Shown here: in pieces, positions 35,882 to 48,789 of the stretch
Numbering within the stretch: the first letter of the stretch is position 1
How the letters are laid out: every line of letters starts with the position of its first letter
NCBI RefSeq assembly: GCF_050947335.1
Contig: NC_134984.1
Coordinates: forward strand, 9,095,926-9,159,925
Direction: 5' to 3'
From: Megachile rotundata
Lineage: Eukaryota > Arthropoda > Insecta > Hymenoptera > Megachilidae
DNA length: 64,000 bases
The notes under the pieces: generated by a model
Told to the model about the DNA's origin: nothing
The model's database searches: none
What the model saw: the letters and a program-made list of their open reading frames with translations, nothing else
Program-made: the position numbers and the translations under genes

Positions 35882-38800
35882 CATTCAGCTAATTAATATT
35901 ACAAAATGTCTTTCGGTCCTGCAAAAATAATTGGTAGCTAATTATCTTCACTTCTTGATACTTTAATGCATGCATGTCTTCTGCAAGGATAAACTTTCTA
36001 CGGAATATAAAATTACTTTTTCTTACCAATAAAATCCGGCTAAAGATCCTTTGTCGACATTTTTGTATTTTATACTTAAGAACGTTCGAAGATATAATAC
36101 AAAACAGTAGTGAAAATTGACGTTAACAACGCTACTTGAATACTAGATAAAAGGGGTCGATCTAACTACTACCAAATAACTTTATTTAATCATTTGTGTC
36201 GTTTACCATTTGTGCCATTACTGTAAACTTGTGTGACTAACATGCTTTCAAAAACATATTTATAACTCGATATATGTACACTATTTTGGTTAATATCACA
36301 CGTTCAATGTGTTTTGTCTCAAGGAATTAAGATGCACCTCAAATATTCTACAGAAATTCGATCGAAAATTTGATAACACTTAGAAATCAGTTTATTTAAA
36401 ATACAATTCGGGGAAAGGTAACACTGCACATCATCGAAGGATCCAATCTGTAAATTACTTACAACTTCGTGATACCACTATCTCGTGAAACCATAACTGA
36501 ATTGCTTCCTTTCCAAGCGGATTCTAAATCATCCCCATGAAAAATTTCCTGTCTCTTCTTTCTCTACGCCCGCCTCGAGCGTCAAAAATAAAATGAAACT
36601 TGTCGATTTAACCTTTCTGTAAATTACACTGCCTTTTCATTTTTAATTCTCCCGGTGGTATCATTAACAGGGCACATAACAATTAATCATTCTCTCTTTT
36701 CACTCTTTCTTTCGTTATTTTCTTTTTCAGAACACACACACACACACACGTGATCTCTGTGTCCGTCTGTCCATCTCCATTGCATTAAACTATATAGTTT
36801 CCTTCTTTGTCGCAATCTCACAGGGGTTTATAGGACTTTTGTAAAATTGTCGCAAAGCGAGACTCGTCAATTAAACACTGATAAACGAAACCGAGTTTTC
36901 GTTTATTATACACCTTGAAGGTGTAATTCAGCATATGTGTAAATTTAACGAAGAAGTATGAAAGTTACCGTGGATTCCGGTGAATAAATTTTATCCTAGA
37001 TTGACATAATCTATTATAAATAAGACTGAGATAGTTTATAATAGTGATGCATGTGATGTAAGGGAGATAATTATGGGGTTGAAATAATTTGGGGTACTTT
37101 GTCAGTGATTTTATTAATAATGAAAATTTTGTGGACTGATGAAAAGGGTGGGAATTTGGGGTTAAACAAATATTCCTTTTAAATGGGCCATCATTTTTAA
37201 ACGAATTTTTTTTTTAATGAACATAGGGTATATAAGTACTTTATATTATTATATTATTTATAGTGCGACTGTAATTTAGAAAATACACATGGAGCATAAA
37301 TAGTACAAACTAATGCAAAATTGTCGCAATCAATTTTATATGAAATTGAATCTACTTTCATTCATTTCTGATAAGAATTTAATAATTATGAATATTCTTA
37401 TTATATTGTATAAATTATTTTAACTTACTCGGTTAATAAAAAGAGTATTTATTTCAAGAGAAAGAAAGATAAATAACTAATAAGCTAAAATACACTAATT
37501 GCTTTTTGCAAAACAATTATAATTATTATAATGCTTAATAATATTTTTGTTGCTACAAGTTTATTCAAAAAGAACGTCGAACAGACAATATTTGCATAAA
37601 GTCCGTTTTTCTATAAAATTGAAGTATTTAAAATTTAAATTTTTGTTCAATAAAAGGAATATTTTATTATTTCATAGTTGTCCTTCTTCTGTCTTTTTCA
37701 AATATTTTTCAATCAGTCAGAAAGTTGAATTCTGACGACAATTATGAGAACTTGAAATGAGCGCGTCATAAATAATAGAGAGTTCGATGCTTCCGGTCAA
37801 AATCCACTTCCTTTTCCGTTATTGGAAGCAGAATAAAATAAAACGAAACAAGACAATATATTTCACCGTGCTGAGAAAAGTTATTGAACATTTCCTCCCG
37901 ATTTTTATGGAACTTTGTAGGTTTATAGAGCGGTCAAAACTAAACAATAAATAGCTGTTTACACGTTTTTATCACTAAACATTTAAGTTTAATAAATCAC
38001 TCTAGAAATTTATATTTTCATATCAACTTCAAAATTATATTTTGAATGTATTATAAATTTCTTGGAGCATCATTTTTTAAACCTCTTTCGCATAATTAGT
38101 GTTCAATAAATATATACGAAATATAATAATTTTCAATGTCGCAATGCTTTGACTCAAAAGAAACATGTTAAAGTTTGGTAGTTCTGGAGTACTGTATAAT
38201 TTACTTTAATATGGTAACTAGTCGAATTTTATTCTTTAATATTATGCTTCTATGGCGTTCATTAAATATGTCATTAGGTCAATAAAAAAATGTTGTATAG
38301 GCTCTTAAATATTTTATCTAAAGATTATTAGGAATACTAAAGATCATGGATCTTTTTTCTTCGACACTAAATATGAATTGTCGACTTTCACATTTTTTTT
38401 AGTAACTTTTAATAATGCATTCTTATGCATTCTTTCATTTCCGTTTATAGAATATGTTAATAAAGTTGGACGAATAAAACTGAAACAACCTGTATGTGAT
38501 GTCGAACAACAAAGCAGTGTTTTGTAGCTTTGTTATAACTTTTTAGTAAGGTGTTTGAAATTCCACGTTGATAAAACATTCTGTTCTTATTTTTATGAAT
38601 AGAATCTGTTACTAAGGTTTAGCTGTAAAAATTGTGATTTCCTGTGTATTTATATTAGGTTATGTTTTCCTATAATACGTTGACAGCCACGTTACCCATA
38701 TGCATCTGAGTGACAAGTGTATTACTAAAAATTTGTTCGCTTTCTTTACTACGTTCGCATTAACTATATGAATCTATAGAAAATAATTATAACGAGTCAT

Positions 38801-39459
38801 TGTGAAAATATTTGGTAAGATTTATTAAAAATGAAAACACTACTAGATGCAATTTTGAAGACATCACACTGGATGTCTTCCGTGTGACAATCAATATGTT
38901 AAGTCAAACATACGTCTAAGACATTTTTATTCTAAAATGAGGTTACTTATTTAGGTGATCTATTTTAAATGTCTCACTCCGTATAAAATGATTTAATGTT
39001 ATTATCTTTGGCATCGTTGGATCTAATTACCGCTTCTTTCAATTTATTTCCACATTTTTTTGACATGATTCGTAACAGCAGCCAATAGCACTCCTTCGCA
39101 ACAGAAATACCGTGGTCACGTATCGCGGTTTTCTCGCGATTCGTTACCATTTATCAGGCAATAAATTGCAGATGCATTTAAATATATCGCACGCTTAGCA
39201 GAAATTCACGAGCAAACGATGCATCGCACGAAGCACGGAAATGGAACACTCCTAGATAGTAAATTCGATTCGCTTTGGATAACCGGAAGTCTTATTTCCT
39301 CGTCTTCGATCCTCGTTTCTTCGCACTTAAAATTAAGGGGAAAATTCTGAAAGTGCGATGTCTAATTTCCTTACATCATCTGTCTTCGAATGCACTCTAA
39401 TGAGCCAAAGTGAGAAGACATATTTCTAATTCGCTTATAATATGTTCAGATTTAATATA
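35882..39459. other. non-coding stretch with two G+C-elevated parts
   Basis: No coding region supported. Segments at about 36420-36900 (with a short CA run near 36729) and 39030-39420 are less AT-rich than their surroundings and free of simple repeats; they could be regulatory. A doubtful inverted-ended segment lies at 38673-38900 (ATACGTTGACAGCCACG against a diverged inverse). Confidence 0.35.
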
Positions 39460-39956
39460 AGGTGAAGTGGGGTAAGTTCGTAAACGGTGCAAGTGCATAT
39501 ACATATTTTTATTACAATATGAGCGAAATTTCTCCATTTAGTATGTTTGTTTCCTTGTTTTGTTCCACTATATCCCCTTTTATATTTCAGCTAAGAGTAC
39601 TTGTTTGCAGTATAGAGTTCTTGCCTAATGCAGTGAAAAACATTTTATAGCAGATTTGTTAATAATTCTGCTCTTGCCCCATTGCACATGAAATAAAGTT
39701 TCAAAGTATTTAACTTCAAGTTACGCTCTTACCCCATTTTCGGGGAAAGTGCAGAGTAGTTGACATTTTAAACAATTTCCTATCAAAATCAAAATGTACC
39801 CGGAAAATTAAGGTCCTAGTTAATATTAATTAAATAGTAGTAATTGTGCGAAGCGTTCGATATCGACAGCGTTAAGTATTTACATGGCAGACTGAAAATA
39901 CTTACGTTTAAATACCAACTTTACAAAAACCAGTCTGCACTTACCCCACTTCACTT
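39460..39956 (+). mobile_element. GTGAAGTGGGGTAAGT-ended miniature element, second copy
   Basis: Ends AGGTGAAGTGGGGTAAGT and ACTTACCCCACTTCACTT with TA flanks at 39458-39459 and 39957-39958. Internally it holds two more copies of related words (GCTCTTACCCC, CTTGCCCCATTG). A 62-codon frame inside is broken in the sister copy, so it is not coding. Confidence 0.85.
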
Positions 39957-39958
39957 TA

Positions 39959-41430
39959 CTACAGTAATATAACATATTATTTAGAGAACTGTTATATTAT
40001 TTATTACTATAATTGTGTTAGTTTTAGCATCCTAATTAGTTTATTAGGAAATGTGGCAATTTTGTAACATATTTCCTAAAAACATATGATATATATCGTA
40101 CAAATATTACCTATATGAACATTTAATATATAAACAGATTTAATGATTTAATAATACACTATATGTAATACGTTAAGTACTTGTACTACGTGAAATAAAT
40201 ACTTTTCGACCAAATATTTATTAGTTGATACATGTGATGCAGCCATAACGTATAAGCAATTAATTAACAATTTATAAAATTAATTTGCATGGCGATTTGC
40301 TAAACTGATTTGCATATTGTTGGAGTTTTGAATTTACGCGCTTTTAAAACTCTTAAATGAAGAAATTCGCGGTCCTTCGTTTTCTGTTTTTGGTTGCCGT
40401 GCAGCGTTTGTGTGTTTGGAGAATTGTTGGTGACTTCACGTTTTACGATGCCCGGCATCTTCTTGTAATAATTTATTTTGCGTATTTTTAATAAAAATAA
40501 ACTGTGTTCACTATTAAAAATCCATCACATATTAGAATACTTGCATAAACGTTTATAAAATTAAAATAATTTAGAGATATATGATGAACAATTTTTAACT
40601 TTGTCAAACTAATAACTTATAAAGTATGTAGAAACTGTTTGAAATTATTTGTTGCAAATTTAATAAAGTTTCACAGAAGGTTTTCAAAAATAATGTTTAA
40701 TATTTTTACTGTGTATAGTTTAATGATTAATACATTGAGAAATCTAACAAATTTTATTGACTATTTAAATTTGCAATTCGGTTCAAATGTATTTTTAGAT
40801 CAATACAACTTGATTTGTTTATAAATCAAACAAAATATAGAAACAGATCAAATAATTGCCAACTTTTATTATTGACGTACCGTAAATTTATATATAGCAA
40901 AAAAAGTGTGAAAAAAATACATTCACTGAAAAATTTAACGGAGGTATAAAGTTTTGTTTTGGAACAATATGAATAAAAGTCAATCCAGTATGACTAACAA
41001 ATGTATTGTTGATATTTACTGTTCGAAACGTCTGATTTATTTGTTTTAATGGATTATAAAATTTACAGCAGTACATAGTAAATATTAGTTTTCATAGTAT
41101 GTTTTGAAGCAACCACCTGAATTTCTCTTTCGTCACTATCAGTATTTTACCGGCTATTTTTCATTTCTGTTACTACTTTTAATAAAATTCACATTTGAAC
41201 GACGTATTTAATGAAATATATTAAATCATTCTTCTTAAATTTTACTACAGACATTAACAGTTTACGAAGATAAAAGAGTTATAATATATTGTATATAAAA
41301 AAACGTTGAATATCGGTTACTTATAATTAGTACTTATAATAATTAGAAAAACTACTTAATAGATCTATTTAAAAAATTTGTAAGTGAAGCCTATTATTAC
41401 CAGAATGGAGAAAAATTGCAAACTTTGAAG
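39959..41430. other. non-coding AT-rich stretch
   Basis: No gene supported. Short frames at 40639-40824 and 40888-41076 are not protein-like. Confidence 0.45.
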
Positions 41431-41620
41431 GCTTATTATTTCTTAACAAATTCAAAACCAGCAAAATGGTGACTTAAACCCCTATTAATTTCATGTGGAC
41501 TATAACATATTTTGATCAGAGCAAAATCGCAGATGGTGAGATTCAAAAGTGATCAATTTGGCGTGGATTGATCCAGAGTACAACTATTTAGTGGATTTTA
41601 AGGTTGAAACAATTAATAGT
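41430..41620 (+). repeat. unclassified dispersed repeat, copy 1
   Basis: Contains ACTATAACATATTTTGATCA and GAGCAAAATCGCAGATGGTG, both matched on the opposite strand at 59890-60060. The similarity runs about 150 bases from AATTCAAAACCAGCAAAATG onward. No ends or coding were identified. Confidence 0.65.
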
Positions 41621-41744
41621 ACTAGCAAAAACCGTTTAAATATTACAGAACTATTATTTGGATATATTTAAGAATTTCACGAGTAAAGTGCTGTCTTGAA
41701 TTAATCAAGCTTTTCTGCACATTTCACGTGACACAGCTGTTACA

Positions 41745-41970
41745 TTAGGGGTACCAAAAAGTATTCAAAATTTCTTCGATGACTTCAAAGTTTTTCTATT
41801 AAAAATTGAAGGACTTTTTTTAAAAAGGGAATCGAACTATTGCCTTTACGCTGGCAAAAGGCGTTAGAAAATAATGGAAATTATTTTGTTGATTTGCATT
41901 TAAGATTTCTTCAATAAATAAATGTTTTTCATCAGCAAACAAAACTGTGATTACTTTTCGGTACCCTTAA
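41745..41970 (+). mobile_element. mariner miniature keeping the transposase C-terminus
   Basis: Ends TTAGGGGTACCAAAAAGTA and TACTTTTCGGTACCCTTAA are inverted; TA follows the right end. Between them the plus strand encodes GIELLPLRWQKALENNGNYF then VD, the C-terminal end of a mariner transposase. The element is therefore an internal deletion derivative that keeps both termini and the last 30 or so codons. Its relative at 16993-17216 has the same structure, so the deletion derivative itself probably moved. Confidence 0.75.
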
Positions 41971-43332
41971 TATTTGATAGAGTATACCTAATTTTCGTAG
42001 AATGATTCTTTGTAAATGACTTGTCAGTAATTCGTACATCAAAATTTATTTTCTACCTGAGAGAGCTATTTGTTTTTATTTATTCCTCCTCTTAATCTCC
42101 TTTCTTAACTTCTTCATATTTCTTTACTATTTTCTTAGCCCTTTTGTTTCAATTTTCAACTCTCTTTTATAAACATTGCTTTAATCTAAATATCTATAAA
42201 AAATACTGCTATTGAAATTTTAACTCTTGAAATTCCTTGCTTAATTGGCTTTATATACTTATAATTATTTTAACAATAAACCTCTTTAGGTAAAAGAATA
42301 AAATGAACATTTTATGTTCCTATTCTTTCTCTTCAATTATTCTATAATGATTGATTACAAAAATAATTCTTTGTAGAATAGACAGGAATATCGTGAGGCA
42401 ATACCTTTTTATTCGTAGTGGTATTTCATTAGGCTAATGCAGAAATTATTAGCGTCCTTCATTAATGCGCCAGATGGGTATCGATTTTGTGAACGATACA
42501 ATTTATTTTACGGTTACGATAATTTCTATCGATTTTAATATATTCGTTATTGAGATCGAGTATTTTCTTCATTTCAATTGAAAGTTAATATTTTTACTCG
42601 TTAGAAGATTTTTTGTGCATTGTGAATGGAATATTTTAAGGGAAGGGTAAAGTATTAAATAATAATATTGAGGCACAATTTCAAAATTATGATAATTTGA
42701 AACAACTTTTTCATTATACTGTTAAGTAATAAATTGAAAATTATTAGATATTAAAGTGATAAATTATTTTTAATACTGGAATTTTCAAGTTTTCAAATTT
42801 CTAAATTATTTAAATTTGCCAATTCTTAAATTCCTCAAATTTTTAATGTTTGAATTTTCTATATTGCAAGAGCTATAAATTTTCAAATTTCCATTTATAA
42901 ATTCTTTTTTCCAAATCTTCCACATTTCCGAATTCTCAGATTTCTATACTATGTAAATTCTCCAACTCTCAAGTTCCTAAATTTCCAAATTATCAACTTT
43001 TTAAAGCTTCAAATTCTCTTCTTCTCAAAGTTGCAAATTTCCAAATATTCATATTCTTAAGTTTTCCAAATCTTCTGATTTTCAAATTCTCCAACTTCCA
43101 GATTCTTGAAATCCCAATTTCTATATTCGGGAGGAAAATTCTGAAATATTCCCAAATCCCAAAACTCTAATATCCCAAAATTCTAAAGCTCTGAAATTCC
43201 AACATCCTACAGTTCTAATCTTCCAACCACCTCAAAGTTCCGAAATTACAAACTCCTAAGATCTGATCGATCCATTGTCTCATCCGATCTACGATCCACG
43301 TTCCACTGTCTCAAAGATTTCTCCAAGAAATC
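41971..43332. other. non-coding stretch ending in a degenerate periodic tract
   Basis: From about 42770 to 43250 short AAATTTCC/AAATTCTC-like words recur at about 8 bases (decayed relative of the 7.3-8.3 kb tract). Nothing else recognised. Confidence 0.5.
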
Positions 43333-43731
43333 TCAATATTTATTTCCACTCAATGTGCCATCGATAATTCCTAAGGTACTAATGATGCTTAAAGATGTAA
43401 GCCTACCAGATGTAACATTGAACTTACAACAAAATGCATCAAACAAAATTTGAATTTTTCTCTGTAGAATATGATCCCAGTTGAAGTAACATTGAAGACG
43501 CCCATGCATTAAAAAATTGGTACTGCCATTTGACTCCCTACTCAAAATACTAAACGTATCATTTGTTTCTCTTAAATTATATTTCTCATCTTCAATATTT
43601 TTTACTATGTCAATTAAAATAGAACAATATGTAACACGGCCACTAGCAGTTAACATAACCTTACATCCACACCCGCCTTTTATTCCAGAATGCGTCAACA
43701 ACGTCGTTAAATTAATTAAAGTCGCATATTT
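43333..43731 (-). CDS. candidate coding exon, product unrecognised
   Basis: On the minus strand the frame opens exactly after an acceptor-like GGTTTCTTTTTAG (the TAG is an in-frame stop, so the frame starts at the splice point) and runs 132 codons to TGA at 43333-43335. The composition is balanced and protein-like: residues near the start read KYATLINLTTLLTHSG then KGGCGCKVMLTASGRVTYCS, and later LMHGRLQCYFNWDHILQRK and TSGRLTSLSIISTLGIIDG. No signal peptide, transmembrane segment or domain is recognised. If real it is a terminal exon on the same strand as the one at 30.6 kb, but it has its own stop, so it belongs to a different gene or transcript, or is a retained pseudogene fragment. The overlapping plus-strand frame is a shadow. 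Confidence 0.4.
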   Translation of the reverse strand, partial: KYATLINLTTLLTHSGIKGGCGCKVMLTASGRVTYCSILIDIVKNIEDEKYNLRETNDTFSILSRESNGSTNFLMHGRLQCYFNWDHILQRKIQILFDAFCCKFNVTSGRLTSLSIISTLGIIDGTLSGNKY

Positions 43732-45189
43732 CTAAAAAGAAACCTCGCAACGTAACTCTTCGCAAGAAGAGTATATTAATTTGACCATTCACTGCTCCAC
43801 CGAGTTTCATGTCACCGTTCATTCGTCAGAGTTTTTAATCCGACCGAGTTACATCTTATTCCGATCGTGCTGCGCATCCATCAAACTTTTTAATCTCAGC
43901 AAATTGCATTATACTTCGATCATCCCTCGTGTCTCATACACCTTCAGTACTCCGCAACCATAACCACATTTCACGTCAATTATACCGTACTTGATAAATC
44001 ATTTGCAATTTGTCAGCATAATTGCGTTCCACTTCGATCGTCCCTTGTAACTTTCCGGGGTCTATAAAATATTCATGTGGTTGCAACAACGTCTGACATG
44101 CTACTTCAAAATTTTCATTTCACAAAGTTGATAATTGAAGCAAGAATGAAACACTGGGTGGAAACCGATTAAAATGCACGCAAAACCGAATCGAGTTATC
44201 GTCAATTAAAACTTGAAATTAAAACTTGCAACAATCGAATATTGAGTACAAAAAGTCAATATGGAACTAGCAATATAAACCTTGAAAAGAAAATTGAAAT
44301 TTTGCAGAAATATGATTGAATGACTGATGGATTTATTTTCCATTTTCATTGTGCAACAGAAAAATGGTGTTTTCACATTATTATGAATATTTATACAATA
44401 TCTGAATATACAGGAAGAAATTAGATTAAAAGAAACTGGCTTCTACATCTCAAAATTCGCAACTTCCAAATTTTTTGACTTTTCAAATGACCAAATCAGT
44501 AAATCCTCAAATTACCAAAATAAAGTGTTTCGTTGCAGAAGTTCATCCGACTTGGTCACAGTAGCGTCATAAAATTATCATAAACAACAGTAATTTATTT
44601 ATGAATTTCCACCGAAGGCTTTCATCTGATATTCCGAGAACGTATGACGGAATGAATCTCGCAGTTGGCGGGAAATTAAATTGGCATCGCCATTTCTGCC
44701 ACGTTTCTTGCAGGAGCTACTCGAGCGAGGCGTAATCTCGCGCTGACAAAAGAGAGTCAGAGAGTCTACAATCTACATCTACGCCAGTATAGTCATCGCA
44801 TTCAAAAAGAAAAATGTCCCAGCGACCTAGATGCAATATATCTTTGCTCTCCAGACAAACTCCGAATAAAATTGCTGCCAGAGTTTGGTTTGTGTCAGTT
44901 TTCTTTCAAATTGGCACAATGCTGAGCACGGTACGCATTCATAGAGAAGTTGGCGATATAGGTGGCGAGGTTCGGAAATTTAGAAATATGGGAATTTGAA
45001 AATTTAGTGCAGTGGAGATTTGGCAATACAGGGAGTAGAATATATGTATAGGAATTTGGAAATTTTCAAGATTTAATGATCTGGAGACGTGGGTATCAGA
45101 GTAGATGGATATTTGGAAATTTGATAGGTGACGAATTTAGGAGTTTGGAGATTTAGAAGTTTAAGTATGTAGAAATGGGAGAATTGCGG
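43732..45189. other. non-coding stretch
   Basis: The segment at about 44570-44960 is less AT-rich than its neighbours, with no credible frame. From about 44960 it grades into the GAATTTGG-type tract. Confidence 0.4.
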
Positions 45190-45680
45190 AATTTAATAGT
45201 TGACGAATTTAGAACTTTGGAGATTGAGAAGTTTGAGAATGTGGAAATGTGGAAATTTAATAGTTCACGAATTTAGAACTTTGGAGATTGATAAGTTTGA
45301 GAATGTCGAAATGTGGGAATTGGGAAACTTAATAGTTCACGAATTTAGAATTTTAGAGATTAAGAAACTTGAGAATGTGGAAATGTGGGAATTGGGGAAT
45401 TTAATAGTTCACGAATTTAGAATTTTAGAGATTGAGAAGTTTGAAAATGTGGAAATGTCGGAATTGGGGAATTTAATAGTTCACGAATTTAGAACTTTGG
45501 AGATTGAGAAGTTTGAGAATGTGGAAATGTGGAAATTTAATAGTTCACGAATTTAGAACTTTGGAGATTGAGAAGTTTGAGAATGTCGAAATGTGGGAAT
45601 TGGGGAATTTAATAGTTTACGAATGTAGAACTTTGGAGATTGAGAAGTGTGAGAATGTCGAAATGTGGGAATTTAGAAAG
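45190..45680. repeat. 72-bp minisatellite, about six copies
   Basis: Units contain TTAATAGTTCACGAATTTAG, TTTGGAGATTGAGAAGTTTG and AGAATGTGGAAATGTGGG. The 72-base period keeps a 118-codon frame open; this is a repeat artefact, not a gene. Some units are shortened. Confidence 0.85.
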
Positions 45681-45819
45681 TAGCGAACATAGGCTAGGTT
45701 TTGGTATGTTTGGTCTGCCAATATATGAATACAGAACTTTGAAAATTTGTAGATTCAAGAAGTGAGGAATAGAAATGTGGGAAATGAGAATGGGGAAATT
45801 GAGGGATGTAGAAATTGGA

Positions 45820-46440
45820 GAATGTGGGAATTGGGGAATGTGAGAATTGGAGAATGTGGGAATTGGGGAATGTGAGAATTGGAGAATGTGGGAATTGGGG
45901 AATGTGAGAATTGGAGAATGTGGGAATTTGGAAATGTGAGAATTGGAGAATGTGGGAATTGGTGAATGTTGGGAATTGGGAATCGTGATAATTGGGGATT
46001 GTGGGAATTGGAGAATGTGGAAATTGGGGAATGTGGGAATTGGGGAATGTGGGAATTGGGGAATGTGGGAATTGGGGAATGTGGGAATTGGGGAATGTGG
46101 GAATTGGGAAATGTGGGAATTGAGGAATGTGGGAATTGGGGAATGTGGGAATTGGGGAATGTGGGAATTGGGGAATGTGGGAATTGGGGAATGTGGGAAT
46201 TGGGGAATGTGGGAATTGGGGAATGTGGGAATTGGGAAATGTGGGAATTGGGGAACGTTGGAATTGGGGAACGTGGGAATTGGGGAATGTGGGAATCGGA
46301 TAATGTGGGAATTGAGAAAGGCGAAAATTAGAGAATGTGGGAATTGGGGAATGTGGTAATTAAGGAATGTGGGAATTGGGAAACGTGGTAATTAGGGAAT
46401 GTGGGAATTGGTAAATGTAGAGATTTGGGTATGTAGGAAT
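45820..46440. repeat. 16-bp minisatellite GTGGGAATTGGGGAAT
   Basis: Long tandem array of 16-base units, most uniform at 46020-46260. It is a specialised form of the local AATT-every-8-bases pattern (two 8-mers, GTGGGAAT and TGGGGAAT). All frames across it are repeat artefacts. Confidence 0.9.
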
Positions 46441-47891
46441 TCAGAAATGTGAGAATTGTGGAATACGAAAATGATAGAATTGAGCTTTATTTAATATGTA
46501 TCATTACATTTATTTATACTTTACACGACACGTGTCTGATAGGCGGGATAGAGCGACACGAACTGCACGAACGCACAATGCCTTCCGAGACACCAACGCA
46601 TCGAAGACAAAACACGACGCACGACCAGTGACGTACACGCCGAATATCCTCTCTTTCAGAAAATTTGGGTATGCGTAAATGTGAATATATGAGAACATAA
46701 GAATGCAGAAACTTAGAAATTTATAAGTTTTCGATTTTGGGCATTGGTAACTTATATACTTGAGAATTTACTTGTGAGTCTTGAGATACTTAACCATAAA
46801 ATAGAAAGTGTGATTTTAATAGTTCACAGCTATACTGACAACATAATTCAAGTCAGTAACATACAGAATTAAATTTCATAACTGACTTTAATGTTTCACG
46901 TCCGAAATTCATGTTCTCATATTTCTTTCCAGTCTCTTTTCTCAGAAACGGTATTACATTTGTGGCAGTTTCTATGCCGCTACGTGCCTGTCAAACGTAC
47001 AACTGTATTTTTCACTTCGGAAGTTTCGCATTTCCAACTTTCTATTTTTCAAACTTTCTAACTATTTCTCGTCTATCCGTAGCCCTCCTTTTTCTCAACA
47101 TTTCGTGCAGCCCTTGTCAATATCGTTTGTATTTGATATCGTATTTGCCAAGTAAAACCCCTCGATCTTAGACTTTCCATCCTACATCTCCTTTCCGCTC
47201 TTTAATAAAACCCAAGAACAGAAAATCGTTTTATTCTGGACCAGTGAACACTTCGAACAATTCGCGATACTTCACATATTATTGCGCCGACATATTTTCT
47301 GCCATTCGGTATTTTTGAAATATTGTTATAACTATATTATTTCTGTTTTGTCGATAAATTGCGTGGACGACGAAATAATTTCGTTTGAATCGTGGTGGTT
47401 TGTCATTGATTAACCGTTTATTTATCGACGAGGTTTGTAAGTTTAATTGGGGTATTTAGAGTATTCGAGAATTTGGCGAACTGTGATAATTTAAAAATTG
47501 TTAAATCTAGGGGTTTGAGAAATTAGATAATCTGGATTTCAATGGTTTAGGAATTTGGGGATTTGGAAATTTGCAAATTCAGATGTTTGAGAATTTAAAA
47601 ATTTGAGAAATTGGGAGTTTCGATAATTTATAAACATTGAAATTTTGAAATTTGAAAATTTAAGTATTGAGAATTTCTGGAGCTGACTAGTTGACAAATT
47701 AAAAAATTTGGGAATTTGAGAAATTGCTGATTTCAGCAGTTTAATAACATTGGAATTTTAAAATTTAAATATTGAAAATTTCAGGAATTAAGAAATTTCG
47801 AAACTTAGAAGTTCACAAATTTCAAAATTTAAATACTTGTTTCATGGTTAAGTGAAGTTTTTCAGAACGCCAGAAGTTAAATAGATATATA
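46441..47891. other. non-coding stretch
   Basis: A short G+C-richer piece at 46520-46650 (around ACACGTGTCTGATAGGCGGG) interrupts the simple-repeat landscape and may be part of an insertion, but no ends were found. From about 47440 to 47860 there is a degenerate AAATTTGG tract. Confidence 0.4.
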
Positions 47892-48789
47892 CAGGGTATC
47901 TCACAATTAGTGTAGATCCCTGAAATGGGGGGTAGCTCACGTGATTCTGAATAAGATTTCCCTTTGCAAAAATGGGGCGTGAAGCTTCGTTTTTGAATTA
48001 TTAAGGAAAAACACGGACCAATCAGAGCGCAAGGATTACTCATGCGCAGACGCGAGAGTGACAGCTTCGAGTTAGCGGCTGAGTGGTAAATGCAATGTAT
48101 AGTATATTCAACGCTTGGTGAGTGCAACGCGTAAAAAATCAATGCGTGGTGAATGTAACGCGTGGTAAATACAAGGCGTGGCAAGTACTATGCTTGGTAG
48201 GTGCAACACATGGTAAGCAACGCGTTTTAAATTCAATGCGTGGTAAATACAACGCGTGGTAAATATAATACGTGGTCAATACAACACGTGGTAGGTGTAA
48301 CACGTGGTAAGCAACGTGTGGTAAATTCAATGCGTGGTAAATACAACGCGTGGTAAATACAATGCATGGTAAAGAACGCATGGTAAATGCAATGCGTGGT
48401 AAAGAACGCGTGGTAAATACAATGCGTGGTAAATACAACGTGTGGTAAATACAATGTGTGGTAAATGCAATGCGTGGTAAAGAACGCGTGGTAAATACAA
48501 TGCGTGGTAAATTCAATACGTGGTAAATACAATGCGTGGTAAATTTAATGCGTGGTAAATTCAATGCGTGGTAAATACAACGTGTGGTAAATACAATGCG
48601 TGGGAAAGAACGCGTGGTAAATACAGTGCGTCTGCGCATGCGTAATCTTCGCGCTCTGATTGGTCTGTGTTTTTCCTTAATAATTCAAAAACGAAGCTTC
48701 AAACCCCATTTTTGCAAAGGGAAATCTTATTAAAAATCGCGTCAGCTACCCCCCATTTCAAAGACCTACCCTAGTTGTGAAACACCTTG
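47892..48789. mobile_element. DNA element with ~150-bp inverted ends and internal minisatellite, copy 2
   Basis: Left end CAGGGTATCTCACAATTAGT and right end TAGTTGTGAAACACCTTG. The arms are closely similar to those at 15699-16514, with the whole element in the opposite orientation judged by the minisatellite strand. The array (about 48085-48625) is longer than in copy 1. Homology between copies covers arms and array, so the array was part of the element before dispersal or expanded from the same seed. Confidence 0.8.
48085..48630. repeat. 16-bp minisatellite AAATWCAAYGCGTGGT
   Basis: Inverse of the array at 15860-16335, with more units (mostly AAATACAATGCGTGGT with AAAGAACGCGTGGT variants). 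Frames of 99 to 166 codons on the minus strand are artefacts. Confidence 0.85.

Noticed and set aside
38673..38900. Possible miniature element with ATACGTTGACAGCCACG ends
   Set aside because: The inverse end is too diverged and no second copy or target duplication was found.
45200..46359. Frames of 118-138 codons (GNWGMWEL-type peptides)
   Set aside because: Generated by the 72-bp and 16-bp minisatellites.
47822..48639. Minus-strand frames of 99-166 codons
   Set aside because: Minisatellite and arm of the second long-terminal-repeat element; same artefact as at 15.8 kb.
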